From assembly GCA_034770075.1 (NCBI GenBank), contig CM068380.1, positions 24,668,638-24,732,637 on the forward strand: a stretch of DNA of 64,000 nucleotides, written 5' to 3'. The translations under genes and the position numbers were made by a program. How positions within the stretch are numbered: the first letter of the stretch is position 1; every line of letters starts with the position of its first letter. The DNA comes from Aralia elata. Lineage: Eukaryota; Streptophyta; Magnoliopsida; Apiales; Araliaceae. This document shows, in pieces, positions 35,987 to 47,859 of the stretch. Under the pieces are notes generated by a model. That model was not told where the DNA came from. It saw only the letters and a list, made by a program, of their open reading frames with translations, and ran no database searches.

Positions 35987-36430
35987 TTATAACCACTTAT
36001 AAATAAAACTCCTTCTACTATACATGAAATAATTTCAACCTTATAACTGCTTATAAAATGAATATTCATCAACTATATTTAAAATAAATTGAGCATTATA
36101 ACTGCTTATAAAATGAATATTCGTTTACTATATTTGAAATAAATCGGGCATTATAACTGCTTATAAAATGATTATTCGGCTATTATATTAGAGATAATTT
36201 CAGCATTATAACTGCTTATAAAATGAATATTCTTACTAACTACTTGAAGAAAATCAAACATAATAACTGCTTATAAAAGTATATTTTCTAGTTTATAAGA
36301 GAAATAAATCGGACATTATAACTGCTTGTAAATAGGACTTTTGTACTATATACATAAAATAATTTGGGCATTATAACTGCCTGTAAAAGTATATTTTTAC
36401 TAATACATACATAAAAATAAAAATTATAAC
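35987..36430. repeat. 55 bp tandem array inside solo LTR
   Basis: TTATAACTGCTTATAAA or a close variant starts at 35987, 36041, 36096, 36151, 36206, 36261, 36316, 36371 and 36424. The period is exactly 55 bp for the middle six steps. Confidence 0.9.
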
Positions 36431-36600
36431 CACTAGAGTATACCTCTTGTAGTTGCTAGCTTTACTTCCAATCGTGTAACGCTTCGATACTTCGAAAGTA
36501 ATTTTTTTATCTCACAATATCTCTTAGAATATAAATATAGAGTGTTTTTGCTCTTGAATTGCTTGAAAATTAATGCAAATAATGAAGGATGGAGGTTACT

Positions 36601-36607
36601 ATTTATA
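36601..36607 (-). promoter_or_regulatory. Possible TATA box of solo LTR
   Basis: Minus strand CCTATAAATAG, about 170 bp upstream (minus sense) of the 55 bp array, which would then be transcribed. Confidence 0.4.
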
Positions 36608-39376
36608 GGCCTTGCAAAGTGGGGGTAAAATAGTCTTTTAGGCCTTAAAATATCTTCCACCAAGAGACATCATCATGGCATCATGATAACATCATCTTTA
36701 TGCTTCTTTGAGCCTTATGTCATGCCACATCATGCTTACATCATCCTTCACTACGATTGGTCGAAAACAATTCATTTGGATAACCAGTTAACTTTCCTTG
36801 GTTTTGATTGATCCATTTCAGTTTTCTTGGATTTAGATACTAATCAGTTAGTCTGACTAGGTTTTCTTTCCCTAGTTTGGTTACACTAACTTAGTATTGT
36901 CTAGCTCAACTCTGATTGGTCTAAACCATTTCACATGGATAGCCATACTTGATCGTGATTAGTCGAAAGCAAATCACTTGGATTCCCAGTTACATATTAG
37001 TTTGATTTCAACTAATTAGTATAATACATAAGTATTTATACGCATTTCTTTCGTATATACTTCGTAAAATATTTGTAATCTACTCATATTATACATCGTA
37101 TTAATCTTGTATCAATCTCGTATAATCTTCAGTATAATTCTCGTATTATACTGTACATTATACTTACAATATTCTTCGTATTCTTTCTATATTTGCTCCG
37201 TATTCGTTCTATATTTATCCCGTATTAATAATTAATAAACCCCATAGTCATTTTTCGATAAAAATTTTATTTGTGAACATATATCGGTTGTCCGTAAAAA
37301 TGCTATTAAGAAATCTGAAATTTCAAATTTTGGAAGACAGTTCTCGAATGAATAGTGTTTTTCGGCTTTTTTCATAGGAAAAATATTATTGGTTCATTGG
37401 TCTCTAAACCATGTATAAACACTATGTCGTGAAATATAATAAGTCGAAATGACGAAAAGAACTGATCAAAAAAACGAAAAGTGTTTTCTCGGAAATCGTA
37501 TTTTTCGTCTTTTTTTGCGAAAAAACTTTTATTGGATAATACGTATTTTCACATCGTATTACCGGTAAATCTTGAAACGGAATGTTATTACGACGTACAC
37601 ATTTCTCTAGGGAGCTTAGGTTTTTTTCTTAACCTTTAGGGTTTAGGTTTTAACCTTTTTCCAATTTAAGTTTTAGCCTTAAATTAACTTCTTGATTTTA
37701 ATAAGTGTTAAGGTTAACTACTTAAACCAAAACCTAAAATCTTACACATAGCAAAAATCATATAACACATTTGAAGCTCAATTCAAGCTTATTTATTAAT
37801 ATAACACATAGCTTAGGTTATAGTTCTAACCTCTAATCGTATATGATCATATCTACGAGTCGTTTTTAGTCTTTCAGATAGCTTAATGTATACTTGAGCA
37901 ATCGTTTTTAGGTTTTAAATTGACAACCTTTATTAGATCTTGTCATATCATATTTAAAATATTTGGGATATTACAGTCTCCTAGAATCAAGTCGTAAGAT
38001 GTAAATAACCTAGGGGCGTCTCCTGAGATCAAGTCGTGGAATCTAGGGTGTCGTTTAGGGAAAACATGTTTTACAAACCCTTCGTCAAATAGGAATCGAT
38101 GTTCTTTATTACTTTCAATTTTAGCCTGGAATTAATCTAATAACCTAGTTTGATTCAATTTTAAAAGATATTTGCAATTTCGTTCGAAAATCGTTTTTAT
38201 ATGTTAAAAGCTAAAATTAAGCACTGACAATAGGGTTGTAGTCACCCATAGGCATGTAAGCCATCTAAACAACTTCAAGCACCTCACAATAATAAAATCC
38301 ACTATCAAGGGACCTTCAACCCAATTTTTGTGGGATGGAATCCCTCGATATTATTTTAAGGCCCGAAATACAATTATCGAATCGCAAAAATTACAATCAT
38401 TAACTATGTCCATCGTGAGAATATCCTTCAATTCTCGTTAAACACAATGTTTAAGGGCTTTGAATTCATTCCTAGGCTCACATGATTCGTAATCATACCC
38501 AACAATTCATCATGATCTATAAACGGAGTTTAGAGTTTAGGAAAGGACTTCCGTAAACCCTAAATCCATAGATCGCCTAACAAATCAATACCATCATAAT
38601 TATATCATTAACTATATCGTAGTAATTAAATATCACCAACTACTATCGAAATCGCAAGGATCTATTATATATCGACAAGATCTATTAAAGGAACTTGGAA
38701 TCTAGGGAATAAAACCCGTAGATCTAAGATTCCATAGATATAGAAAACAACATAACTTAATCCGAAATATATCCCAGATTGACTATAAGGAGATTCTATT
38801 CATGAGAAATCTTCACTGGCCAAAAGGTGGGATCCCCTCACCACTAGATATTAATCTAGGATATTTAGATGACCTAAAAATCAATAGAAAATAACTCCCA
38901 AACAAAAATAATCAGTAAAGAGGAGTTGAATCAAAATCAAAATCGATAAATTACTAAAAGGATATCCTCAGTTAGTTTAGGAGGAGATTCTATTCGTGAA
39001 AAATCCTCTCTAACTATTTATAATCCTAAAAATAGGATCTAAACACCTCTAAATATGATATAGGATGTTAGGAGAGCCTTAAATGAAGAAATAATCATGA
39101 ACAAACAAAGTCCAAGCACAATAATTGACAAAATATGCTAGATCTAAGATAGATCTAATATAAAGATGAGAAATTTAACCTTGAGAGTAGGAGTTTCTTC
39201 CTCCTTAAGCTTTGTATGGGTGACTTGATTATAGATTGATGGGAGATTTGATGAGAGAAACTAGATCAAGATTGGATTTAGAGAGGTTTTTCTCTTCCTT
39301 TCTCTATTTCTCTCCCTAGATAACACATTCCCTCTCTCTAAAATGCCTTTTTTCAAAAAAAATGAGAAAAAACTGC

Positions 39377-39384
39377 CTTATATA
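39377..39384 (-). promoter_or_regulatory. TATA box of Tat-like LTR
   Basis: Minus strand CCTATATAAGGCAG, about 450 bp from the LTR start at 39832, a usual U3 position. Confidence 0.5.
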
Positions 39385-39840
39385 GGCACCCTAGGCCTGA
39401 CACAGGTCTTCCTGCGGTAGCCACAGATCCACCTACGACGGCCCTATGGCGGGCCCACCTACATCAGTTTTCGTGTCACGACACAGGTTTTTTGTACTGT
39501 GCGCTGAAACGTCCATAACTTTCAAACCGGGATGAGTTAGAAAACTTATTATACCAATCCGGAAAGCTCTTTTCGATAGCTAAAAAATGGCATCAAGCTT
39601 GATAAATTTTTAATTCGGGAGAATGGAGAAAAAGGGAAAAATCCATCCTTCTATAAACGCCAACTATCATTTGTCTCATTTTCTATAGCTTGTCGCCTAA
39701 AGGTCACTGTGGGGACTCCGAATACTCGTTTTGAGCCTTATAATCTTTGCTTAGATATCTTTGCCTCGAGGTGAAATATCGGTCTTGCCCTCTGCCACTA
39801 TTAGAGAAAAGATATGCAAATTTTGGGTGTCAAAAAAAAT

Positions 39841-41560
39841 GATGGTAGAGTTTCAAGAGATATCTCCTTCCCTAGAAAAGGTTCCAAATCGTGACATACA
39901 AGCAAATGCCTTAATGGAAGGAACCGAATTTAAGAGGTTCTTCGATCAAATCGGCCTTAATGGGGAAGCTCAACTAGAAGCTAGTAAAGCCATTATCAAG
40001 GTAGTAGAAGCAAAAAAATAATACATGCAAGTAAATAGTCACATCCCAATGGTGATTGTGGAAGGTTCCAACAAGATTTATTTCATGGAGATGGATAACG
40101 AAGTCAAATACATACACAACCGACCTTTGTATGTAACGACAGTGATTAATGGGTTCGAAGTAAAGAGAGTTTTCGTAGACAATGGAGCCTCGATAAATGT
40201 AATGCCATGGAAGACTTTCCAGCAACTAGGAATCCCATGGAGAAGCTAGTCCCAAAAAACATTGACATAGTAGGGTTCTCTAGCAAGAACACTTATACGA
40301 TTGGATACATAAGGTTGGACAAGAAAGTAAGGAAAATAAGGAGCCCGGTGACCTTTCATATGGCTAAATTTAATGCACCATATCATATCCTCTTAGGAAG
40401 AGCTAGGCAAAATGTTTATGCGGTGGTCCTTTCAACATACCACCAATAGATAAAGGCCATCTAGAAAAGGAAGGAAGTGAGAATACATATGACAAAGAAC
40501 CCGTTCTAAATGGAGGAAGCCCATATGAATGAGGCAGCCCAATTTGAAGATCCTACAAAGGAAGAGGAAGCCTTAGGAACCAAACTAATAGGAATGAAGT
40601 TTCCCTGGTGAGAAGATGTTCAAAATGATGACTACACTACCAAGGAAAAGAAGAAGAAGAAGAAGAAGAAGAAGAAGAAAGGAAAAACAATCATCAAACT
40701 TGAAGAATATGACATGGAGGTGATCAACAAACGTAAGATTGTAAGGGAAGAAGGCGAGGAGAAGCCAAAGTGACACAGGGAGTTGTTTCTAGATGGAAAG
40801 ATTGTCTTTCGCTTATGACGCCACAAGGAAGAAGAGTTTAAGGACTCTAGAGGAGACCCCCACTCCATAAAACTGGTGGTAGAAGTAGCCTCGAAGAAGA
40901 TAGAAGGAGTTCCTGAATGCCTTGAAGACAAACCCTAAACTCTGTGAAAGTCTCGAGATGTATCTGATAAAAGAAGAAGGCTCATAAAGTCCAGTCTATA
41001 CATATATGAAACAAACCTTCTATTAGAAGCAAGAATTGGTTGACCTCCTAGAAGGGTACAAAGAGGTTGCGGCACAGACGTACAATGAAGTCCCAAATAT
41101 GGGGGCACTAGTGGGTGAAATTACCAGCCATGAAATGATGTCTTTCATGGATAACTTCGGGGGCTACAACGAGATCAATATATTAATTGAATATGTCCAG
41201 AAGCCGACTTCCAAGATTACATCGAGAACTTCTATTATGCTATCATGCCATTTGGGCTCAAAGGTCTGAAAGTAACTCATCCACTACCAATGTAGAGAAG
41301 GTACCACCGACGAAGTGAATCAAGAAGTGCTACCCTTGAGGCAAGGATAAAAACATAAAAATTTATTGTCTAATCTTGGTCATGTCAAGGTCGACCACTT
41401 CCATCAAGGAGATTAGCTAGACCAATAACCTTTTCTGAGGAAATAGAGAAAAATTGTAACCCCACATAGGAGAGAAAATATATTATTAATGAAATTCTTT
41501 TTCCCTCAAAAGAATGTGTCTTTCTCCATTACTATTAGTCTCTCGTATCATTTAAATGGG
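39841..41560 (+). pseudogene. pol: Tat-like pol fragment (PR and part of RT)
   Basis: Plus-strand debris of a second Tat-like element, opposite in direction to the LTR beside it. A gag-protease linker (39841-40020) is followed by an aspartic protease with VDNGASINVMPWKTF (about 40175-40220); Asn replaces the usual Ser beside the catalytic Asp. A frame change near 40236 leads to IGYIRLDKKVRK and YHILLGRARQN. After a Lys/Glu-rich spacer with an (AAG)n run come two RT scraps: QELVDLLEGYKEV (about 41030) and HEMMSFMDNFGGYNEI (about 41130), now almost adjacent, so most of the RT fingers region is deleted. There are many stops and no RNase H or integrase. Confidence 0.75.
40648..40680. repeat. (AAG)n microsatellite
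   Basis: About ten AAG/GAA units inside the charged spacer of the Tat-like pol remnant. Confidence 0.9.
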
Positions 41561-41639
41561 GATGATGCTTTAGCCACCATCTTTCAAGGTTGAAATTAAC
41601 ACCAAATAAAGAAGATGTAGCATCTAACTAACTATTTTG

Positions 41640-42610
41640 TGAGGTTGGTGTTTGTCACGACCCAAGGTTGGAATTCATACCACTTGAGGGAAGTACAATG
41701 TTATTCGCCTAGATTTCTAAATACAAAGATTAAAATTATTATCGTTTGATGTGAGTACGAAGCTAGAGCCCTAGTCTTCTTTGAAGAAGTCAAGCAGCAA
41801 ACCTGTGGCACTCCTTGATTAGCTAACTCATATAAAGATTACCCGTGGCCCTCCTTGATGAGCCAACACACAAAAAGATTATCTGTGGCCCTCCTTAATG
41901 AGCCAACCTACGAAAAGATTATTAATGGTCCTCCTAGATGAGGTAAACCCATGGAAAAATCACCCATAGCCCTCCTAGATGAGGCAAACCCATGGAAAGA
42001 TCACCTCTTTACGTACCGAGGTTGGAATTCATACCGTTTGAGGTGTGTACGAAGCTAGAGCCCTAGTCTTCTTTGAAGAAGTCAAAAAGAAAATCCATAA
42101 CCCTCCTTGATGAGCCATCTCATGGTAACATTGCCTTTTACGTACATACAATTTAAGGTGCGTACGAAGCCAGAGCCCTAGTCTTCCTTAAAGAAGTCAG
42201 GGACCAAATCCATAGGCCTCCTTGATGAGCAAACCCATGATAACATTGCCTCTCTACATACCGAGGTTAGAATTCATACTTTATGAGGTGCGTACGAAGT
42301 CAGAGACTTAATCTTCCTAGAAGAAGTCGAGGAGTAAACCCATGGCCCTCTTTGATAAGCCAACCCATGGTAACATTGCCTCTTTACATACTGATGTTGA
42401 AATTCATACCGTTTAAGGTGCGTACGAAGCCAGCGCCCTAGATTTCCTCAAAGAAATTAGGGAACAAACCCATGACCCTTCATAATGAGGCAAACCCATA
42501 GTAACATCACCTTTCTACGTGCTAAGGTTGGAATTCATATCATTTGAGGTGCATATGAAGCCAAACCCTTAGCCTTGTTGAAGAAATTAGGGCGCCTTAC
42601 TCATTATTTT
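41640..42610. repeat. 130 bp tandem repeat
   Basis: Units contain CCGAGGTTGGAATTCATACC, GGTGCGTACGAAGCCAGAGC, CCTAGTCTTC and CCCTCCTTGATGAG. Box starts at 42261, 42391 and 42521 give a 130 bp period; earlier units at about 41655-42140 are less regular. It lies downstream of the pol remnant, where Tat/Ogre elements usually carry such arrays. Confidence 0.8.
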
Positions 42611-43442
42611 ATAAGGTTGAAATTTATACCATTAAGGTAAATATGAGTACTAGCCTCTCATATCCACCAAAAAGGGATTTTACACCAAATAAAGGGGATA
42701 TGATGCCAAAACGGTTGCATCCCAAAGATGGAGCTACACCATCTAAAGGAACCAACATGCAAGCCTTGTGACCATCAACTCTAAGGTTTAAATTTACATC
42801 ACTTGAGGAGAAGATGAGCATTAAGAAAGAATTTTTCTAAGAAAGAAAGAAATTACGACAAAAGCATGGCATTATGTGTTACAAGCTTCAAAAGTAAAGT
42901 GTCATTCTCATTATAAATCCAAGTTTACAAATTATGATTTTCAAGAGCCTACACATAAGTGGAATAATAAAAGGTAAACTTGGATCATATTTATATATAT
43001 GTTCATCTACTAATAATTATAAGAAAGGCATATGAACAAACAAAAGGTCACCCACAATGTACGAAGCAAAGAAATAAAATAAAAGCCACAAAGACTACCC
43101 GAAGTCATGCATAAGGGATAAATCACGGTCAAACCATACAAGTCGAACATCAATTTCGCAAGGGTGGTCGCATTCTCAAACTCTAGTCTTTTCGCACGGG
43201 CCATACAAGCATCCAATCCCGCCACTGGCAGCATCAAGCAAGTTCACCCTGCAAAATAGTTCTCAATCAATCAAGCACAATTAACACTAAGAGGCCTCAA
43301 AAAAATATGTGTAGACAGCCAAAATTTACACGTAACCTTTAATTATGTGACAAGGGGCAATAATATCAATCCATGACAAATTATGGGTGTTAAAGAAAAG
43401 ATTATAGAGCTTAGGACGATTACTTAGAGGGCACACATATAC
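42611..43442. other. Unassigned noncoding stretch
   Basis: Starts with sequence that still echoes the 130 bp repeat (TAAGGTTGAAATTTATACC). No ORF or element end was recognised. It may be the 3' end of the plus-strand Tat-like remnant. Confidence 0.4.
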
Positions 43443-43870
43443 CACTAACAAAAAAGCCTATCAGCGACCGACTAATAATGATCGATTTCGTTAGCTATAT
43501 GGGAATTAGCGACCGCTACCGATCGCTAATATTCGACACACGTAATATGGTCGGTAAAAACCAAATAGCGACTGCTATCAGCGACCGCACATGTAGCGAC
43601 CACTTTCGTCACTAATATATGTCAGCGGCTCGCTAACATTTGCTGACGTGGCTCCATGTGTTTGTGGCCACATTAGCAATTGCATCCGTTAATAGTTATT
43701 TTTTAATTATTTTTTCTATTTTTTTCAAAAAAAAATAATTCGTTCGCTGATAGCTTACAGTTGTGCGGTTGTTAATACTTATTTTAGAAGAAAAAAAATT
43801 GTTTCGTGGTCGCTAATTGGTATTAGCTACTGCATGTGGTCACTAATACTCTAATTTTATTTTATTTTTT
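43443..43870 (+). mobile_element. CACTA-like terminal fragment
   Basis: Starts CACTAACAAAAAAG, close to the CACTACAAGAAAAA ends of plant CACTA (En/Spm) elements. It continues with subterminal-type words GCGACCGC, TCGCTAAT and GCGGTCGC-like repeats. No matching TAGTG end or 3 bp duplication was found, so only one end is present. Confidence 0.45.
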
Positions 43871-44412
43871 TATATATTTTTCAAAAATATTTTATACATG
43901 TATTTCTGTCCCAACACACAACATAACATATATATATGGTGCAAATGTAGAGCACAGTTCCCAGGCAGAAACTGCTCCTTGAATCGTGGAGGATGGAGCC
44001 TTATTCAGCTGTTACAATTCTTATCTATTTATTTCAAAATTCTGTTGCTTGGTTGTTAATTCATTCCTAATTTATTTCCTGAATTATAACATCATTTATA
44101 ATCCTTTAAAAGTGGTAGTGATGGAGGAAAAAGGTTGTCGATTTTTTTTTGCTGAATGATGAATTTAAGAATTGATAGATTCCATTGATAGAGAGACTCT
44201 ATTTTGTATTCTTTTCCCTTTTGGAAGTCAATGTGAGGTTGGCTCTAGAGGTTTTGCACCAATTTTGGTATCAGAGAAATGTTTCCTTACTCAAGGAATT
44301 TAATGTCTCGTGCCTGTAACCCGCAGTGGTAATTCTTATAATATGTTAAATAACTAAAACCCAAACACTGACCTACCCTAGCTACAAGCACAGATCAACC
44401 AACTCGCATATG
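43871..44412. other. Unassigned noncoding stretch
   Basis: AT-rich, no ORF. A TTTTGGTATCAGAG word at 44262-44275 looks like an orphan tRNA-Met PBS, but no LTR end was recognised before it. Confidence 0.4.
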
Positions 44413-46203
44413 TGAATGTAGTATGCACACAAGCCAATAATATTTAATAAGATGTTGCATATACTTTGTAATCTTATTCGGTTATTAAAGGTATTTTTAA
44501 TTTATCTACATGGTGTTATTATTTACTATGTGATAAACCCATAGTTTTAAGCAATGCTTTTACAATCATGATGATAATCATGCTAATGAAATCTAAATTC
44601 TAGATAGCTCACAAACTAAAATCGTTCCTAATCGTTGGATTACTAAAAAGGGGATTAGTGAATCCGGATAGATTAGTACATACGTTGCTTGCTCTTTTGA
44701 AGAGGATGATTGATCTCATAATCATTTGTGTGGAGACACTAAAGCAAGTATGTAGGTGCTTATTGGAGAATAAGTTCACTGAACGTGGCTCGCTAAGGAA
44801 TACCTAATGGAGTTTTACTCGCCTGTCAATAGGAATTCCTCAAGTGATAGTAGTACAAGTCATCCCTGGACTTAAGATCATCATAGTATCTTGTGTATGA
44901 TGAGTTATACTTTGATATGTCCCTTAAGACCTTTAGGGTATATCAAAGAGTATGATTGGGTATAATAAGTTGTACATAGAGATAGCTGAATGATTAACAA
45001 AGAACCTACCTCGTCTAGTAAAAGATGTGAATGTCCTATGTGATTCGATAAATGACAAACTCAGTAGTCATTGGCCAAGGCAGAATAAAATTAGAAAAGA
45101 GTTTCGAATTTGCATAATTTAGAGTTGTGCATTTGGGAATCGAAATACATATAATTAAATAAAATAAGACTTGACAGTAATTTCATGTCTTATATTTAAT
45201 TGGGACATTGTATGGTAGAAGGATTGAATTGTACGGTAACTATGCACTGAAAGGTTCTTTTATGATTAATGTTGAAATCTATATTATCTAGAAAGTCGTT
45301 GATCGCTAAGGGGTTTACCCTTATTGTAGAATAAATATTATTTATTTAAATGAATTAAATAGTTTAATTTATTTATTTAAATAAGATTAGAATTGTTCTA
45401 ATTGATTTATTCACAACCGGTTTAATATGGAGAACCTAAAGGGTCACACCGCAAAAGAAAAATATTTATTTAAGAAGTAAATGACATAATTGTAATAATA
45501 AGTTAAGTGTATTTAATTTAGTCTATGGAGATAGAATAAATTAAATAGCTTAATATTTATTATTTAATATTTTAGAAATATTAAATATAAATTAATAAGA
45601 GGTGTCTTATTATTATTACTATTAGTATTAGTATTATTTGATTCCTAATAGGGATTGAGAATTAATTAATAGAAGTACTCTCTCATGCATTCCTAATTGG
45701 ATTAGGAGTATAATTAATTAAAGGAGTTTAATTAGAATATAAATCCTAATCCTAAATAGTTTAGGGAAGAGTTTTCCTACATCTATAAATAAGAGAAGTC
45801 TTAGGTTACACACTCTTGCATTAGATTGTGGAGAGTACTTGCAATTTTTATAGAGATAGAAACTAGGGTTTTTCCAACACTCATCTTCTTGAATAGATAT
45901 TATTCCTTGGTGGATCACCTCTAGAGGCCAAACACTTGGGTGGCTAACGTTGATCAAAGGAAGGAATTTTAATCGGTGGAATTCAATGATAACGCGAAAG
46001 GAATTGGAGTTGAACTTATACCTGAGGAAGCTAGAATTCTACAAGGGTATAATTCTTATTCTCCATCTCTTTTGTTTAATTAATAATTGTGCGTAAAGAA
46101 AGATCACGGTGATGGTTTGTATAAAATTTTAAAATCTGATTTTATTGCGCTTCCGTTATTATTATGTAATTTGATTGCATGTTCGCGTTATACAAACCTA
46201 ACA
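44413..46203 (+). repeat. Copia 5' LTR, copy 1
   Basis: 1,791 bp from TGAATGTAG to CCTAACA, followed directly by a PBS. It aligns along its length with 57743-59561 and, inverted, with 14315-16112 and 1-1386. This copy fixes the family of the three others. Confidence 0.92.
45784..45791 (+). promoter_or_regulatory. TATA box of Copia LTR
   Basis: TATAAATA in CTATAAATAAGAG, 420 bp before the LTR end. Conserved in two other copies; in the LTR at 57743 it has decayed to CAATAAATA. Confidence 0.5.
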
Positions 46204-46204
46204 G

Positions 46205-46218
46205 TGGTATCAAGAGCC
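46205..46218 (+). other. Primer-binding site (tRNA-Met type)
   Basis: TGGTATCAAGAGCC one base after the LTR; it matches the tRNA-iMet complement apart from one extra A. Confidence 0.8.
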
Positions 46219-46410
46219 AAACTTTATGCAAATTATTAATTTTTTTGATTCTGTATATGTATGGGTATGTGTTTGGAACAATTTATTGGGCATAATATGT
46301 TGTATAAAATCATGGGTTTTAAAAATAATTACAGAAAATCGAGTTTTTAGTGAAAAACTGATCAAATTCGCGACTGTAGGAAAAGTTGAAAAACTGATTC
46401 TGGCAGCCGA

Positions 46411-47526
46411 CGCCGCAGCGCTGTGTCCCTTTGTTGGACATGGTAGGGGTGAGCAAGTAACCAAATTGCAACTGAAACCGCACCAAAAACCGCACAAACC
46501 GCACCAATTAAAACCGCACCAACGGTTCCGGCGTATGTGGCGGTTTTTAATGGGTTGAAAAACCAAATTTACGGCTTGGGTTTGGTTACTGGCCAAAACC
46601 GCACGCATAAAATCGAAACCGCACCATATGTATATATGTATGTATAATGTATACAGGAAGGGCAACAACTGCCTTGTCTATGAAGTATGCTCACTTTTTT
46701 ATATATAGGTAAAGTCAAGGAATGAGTCCAGGAAAAGGGTATTTGCCTTGTGTTCCCTCATATATGAATTTTCAATGTCTTAGAATCTCCAACACAATAA
46801 TTTAGATCCAACTAATTTGCCTTTAGTTTTATACAGTAAATTTGTAATATGTTATTAGTTTCCTTTTCATGATCATTGTGTGTGTAAATTAGAGTAGTGA
46901 TGCACTGATGCTAAATTATAATAGTGATGCTTATGTGCATAGAAACAAGATGTTTATTGCCTGGCGAATTAATGCAGGAGGTATATATAACTTTCTTACA
47001 CATTGCTGAAGGTTTAAGCTAGTTCACAATATGAGTGCTTGCTTGGTGTCAATATGGCATAAAACAATTGCAACCTATTCTGGTGGCCTGGTGGGTGTCC
47101 AAACAAGTAAAAAAAATGGTTGTAATAGTTATAAAAATGGTACAAATATCTGTGACAGTAAAATCCTTTGATTTTACTTAATATTGGTATGACTATTTTA
47201 ATCTCCTACCTTGTGAGCTTTACTTAATTTGTTGATTGCTAGTGCTTCAAATATTTTTAATGTAATGATGCATGTTTGCAATTATTGTCGTTTCAATTGG
47301 TTTTGAAACCGAAACCGCACCAAATGAAACCGCACCGCACGGTTCAAAACCGCACCGCACCAATCACAAACGGTTTCATGTGCGGTTTTGGATTTGTCAA
47401 ACCGCACTTAAGCGGTTTCATGTTTGGTTTGGAGTTCAAACCGCACCAAACCGCACCATGCTCACCCCTAGGACATGGCGCCGCAGCGCCGTATCCTTTG
47501 GAAGGATACGATACAGCGCCGCAGCG
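46411..47526. repeat. GC-box array in Copia leader, split by hAT element
   Basis: CGCCGCAGCG occurs at 46411-46420, 47479-47488 and 47517-47526. Removing the hAT-like element and one target-site copy puts them 33 and 38 bp apart. A perfect hairpin, GTATCCTTTGGAAGGATAC (47491-47509), lies between the last two. A decayed GCTGCAGCACC follows at about 47551. Confidence 0.8.
46444..47470. mobile_element. hAT-like non-autonomous DNA transposon
   Basis: 1,027 bp with perfect 12 bp terminal inverted repeats (TAGGGGTGAGCA and TGCTCACCCCTA) and a perfect 8 bp target-site duplication, GGACATGG (46436-46443 and 47471-47478). Several AAACCGCACC words near both ends look like subterminal transposase-binding repeats. 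There is no transposase ORF. TIR and 8 bp duplication place it in the hAT superfamily. Confidence 0.92.
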
Positions 47527-47859
47527 CTGCTTTTATAACTAAAAGTTGGAGCTGCAGCACCACTATAGCAGATTGTGCGATTTTGATTAATTTTTGCAAT
47601 TTTTAAGAATTAAAATAAAGAGTTATTTTACATGGTTTTATAATTAAAATAAAGAGTTATTTTGTACATGAAATTAGATTTCATGCAACTTTAAATTGCC
47701 CATTAAATGATATCAATACATATATGGAATGATTTTATTATTCATGAGATGAATGTTATTTATTGATGCATATGGAGATATGTATGATAATAAATAGGGA
47801 TAGATTATGGACTATTGATCAATGTGTGATTGAATTTATTTTAGAGGATGCTTGAATGA

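Larger units (their letters stand above)
34708..37975 (-). mobile_element. Solo LTR, Del/Tekay-like, 3.27 kb
   Basis: On the minus strand it starts TGTAATATCCC and ends GGGGGCGTTATA, the same end style as the element at 20584. Flanks are ATCTC (34703-34707) and GTCTC (37976-37980), one mismatch; removing the insertion rejoins a repeated LTR sentence (TCTAGGGTGTC...CTAGAATCAAG). No PBS or coding sequence lies inside, so it is read as a solo LTR. It has a TATA box and a 55 bp tandem array. Confidence 0.8.
34107..39832 (-). repeat. Tat-like LTR with nested solo LTR
   Basis: On the minus strand it begins TGACACCCAAAATTTGC (39832) and ends GGCGTCAACA (34107). Without the insertion at 34708-37975 it is about 2.45 kb. 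It shares blocks with the LTRs at 12335 and 16407, including the structured block at 34361-34427, but is clearly a more divergent subfamily. Because the PBS and gag lie on its left, this is a 5' LTR; the matching 3' LTR was not found in the window. Confidence 0.82.

Noticed and set aside
37610..37690. Telomere-like GGGTTTAGG words
   Set aside because: Only isolated words, not a tandem telomeric repeat.
30000..44000. Host genes or an integrated plant pararetrovirus
   Set aside because: All recognisable protein pieces here are Tat-like gag or pol with LTR and PBS context; no movement or coat protein pattern typical of pararetroviruses was seen.
44262..44275. TTTTGGTATCAGAG as a primer-binding site of another element
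   Set aside because: No LTR end or second LTR could be placed beside it.
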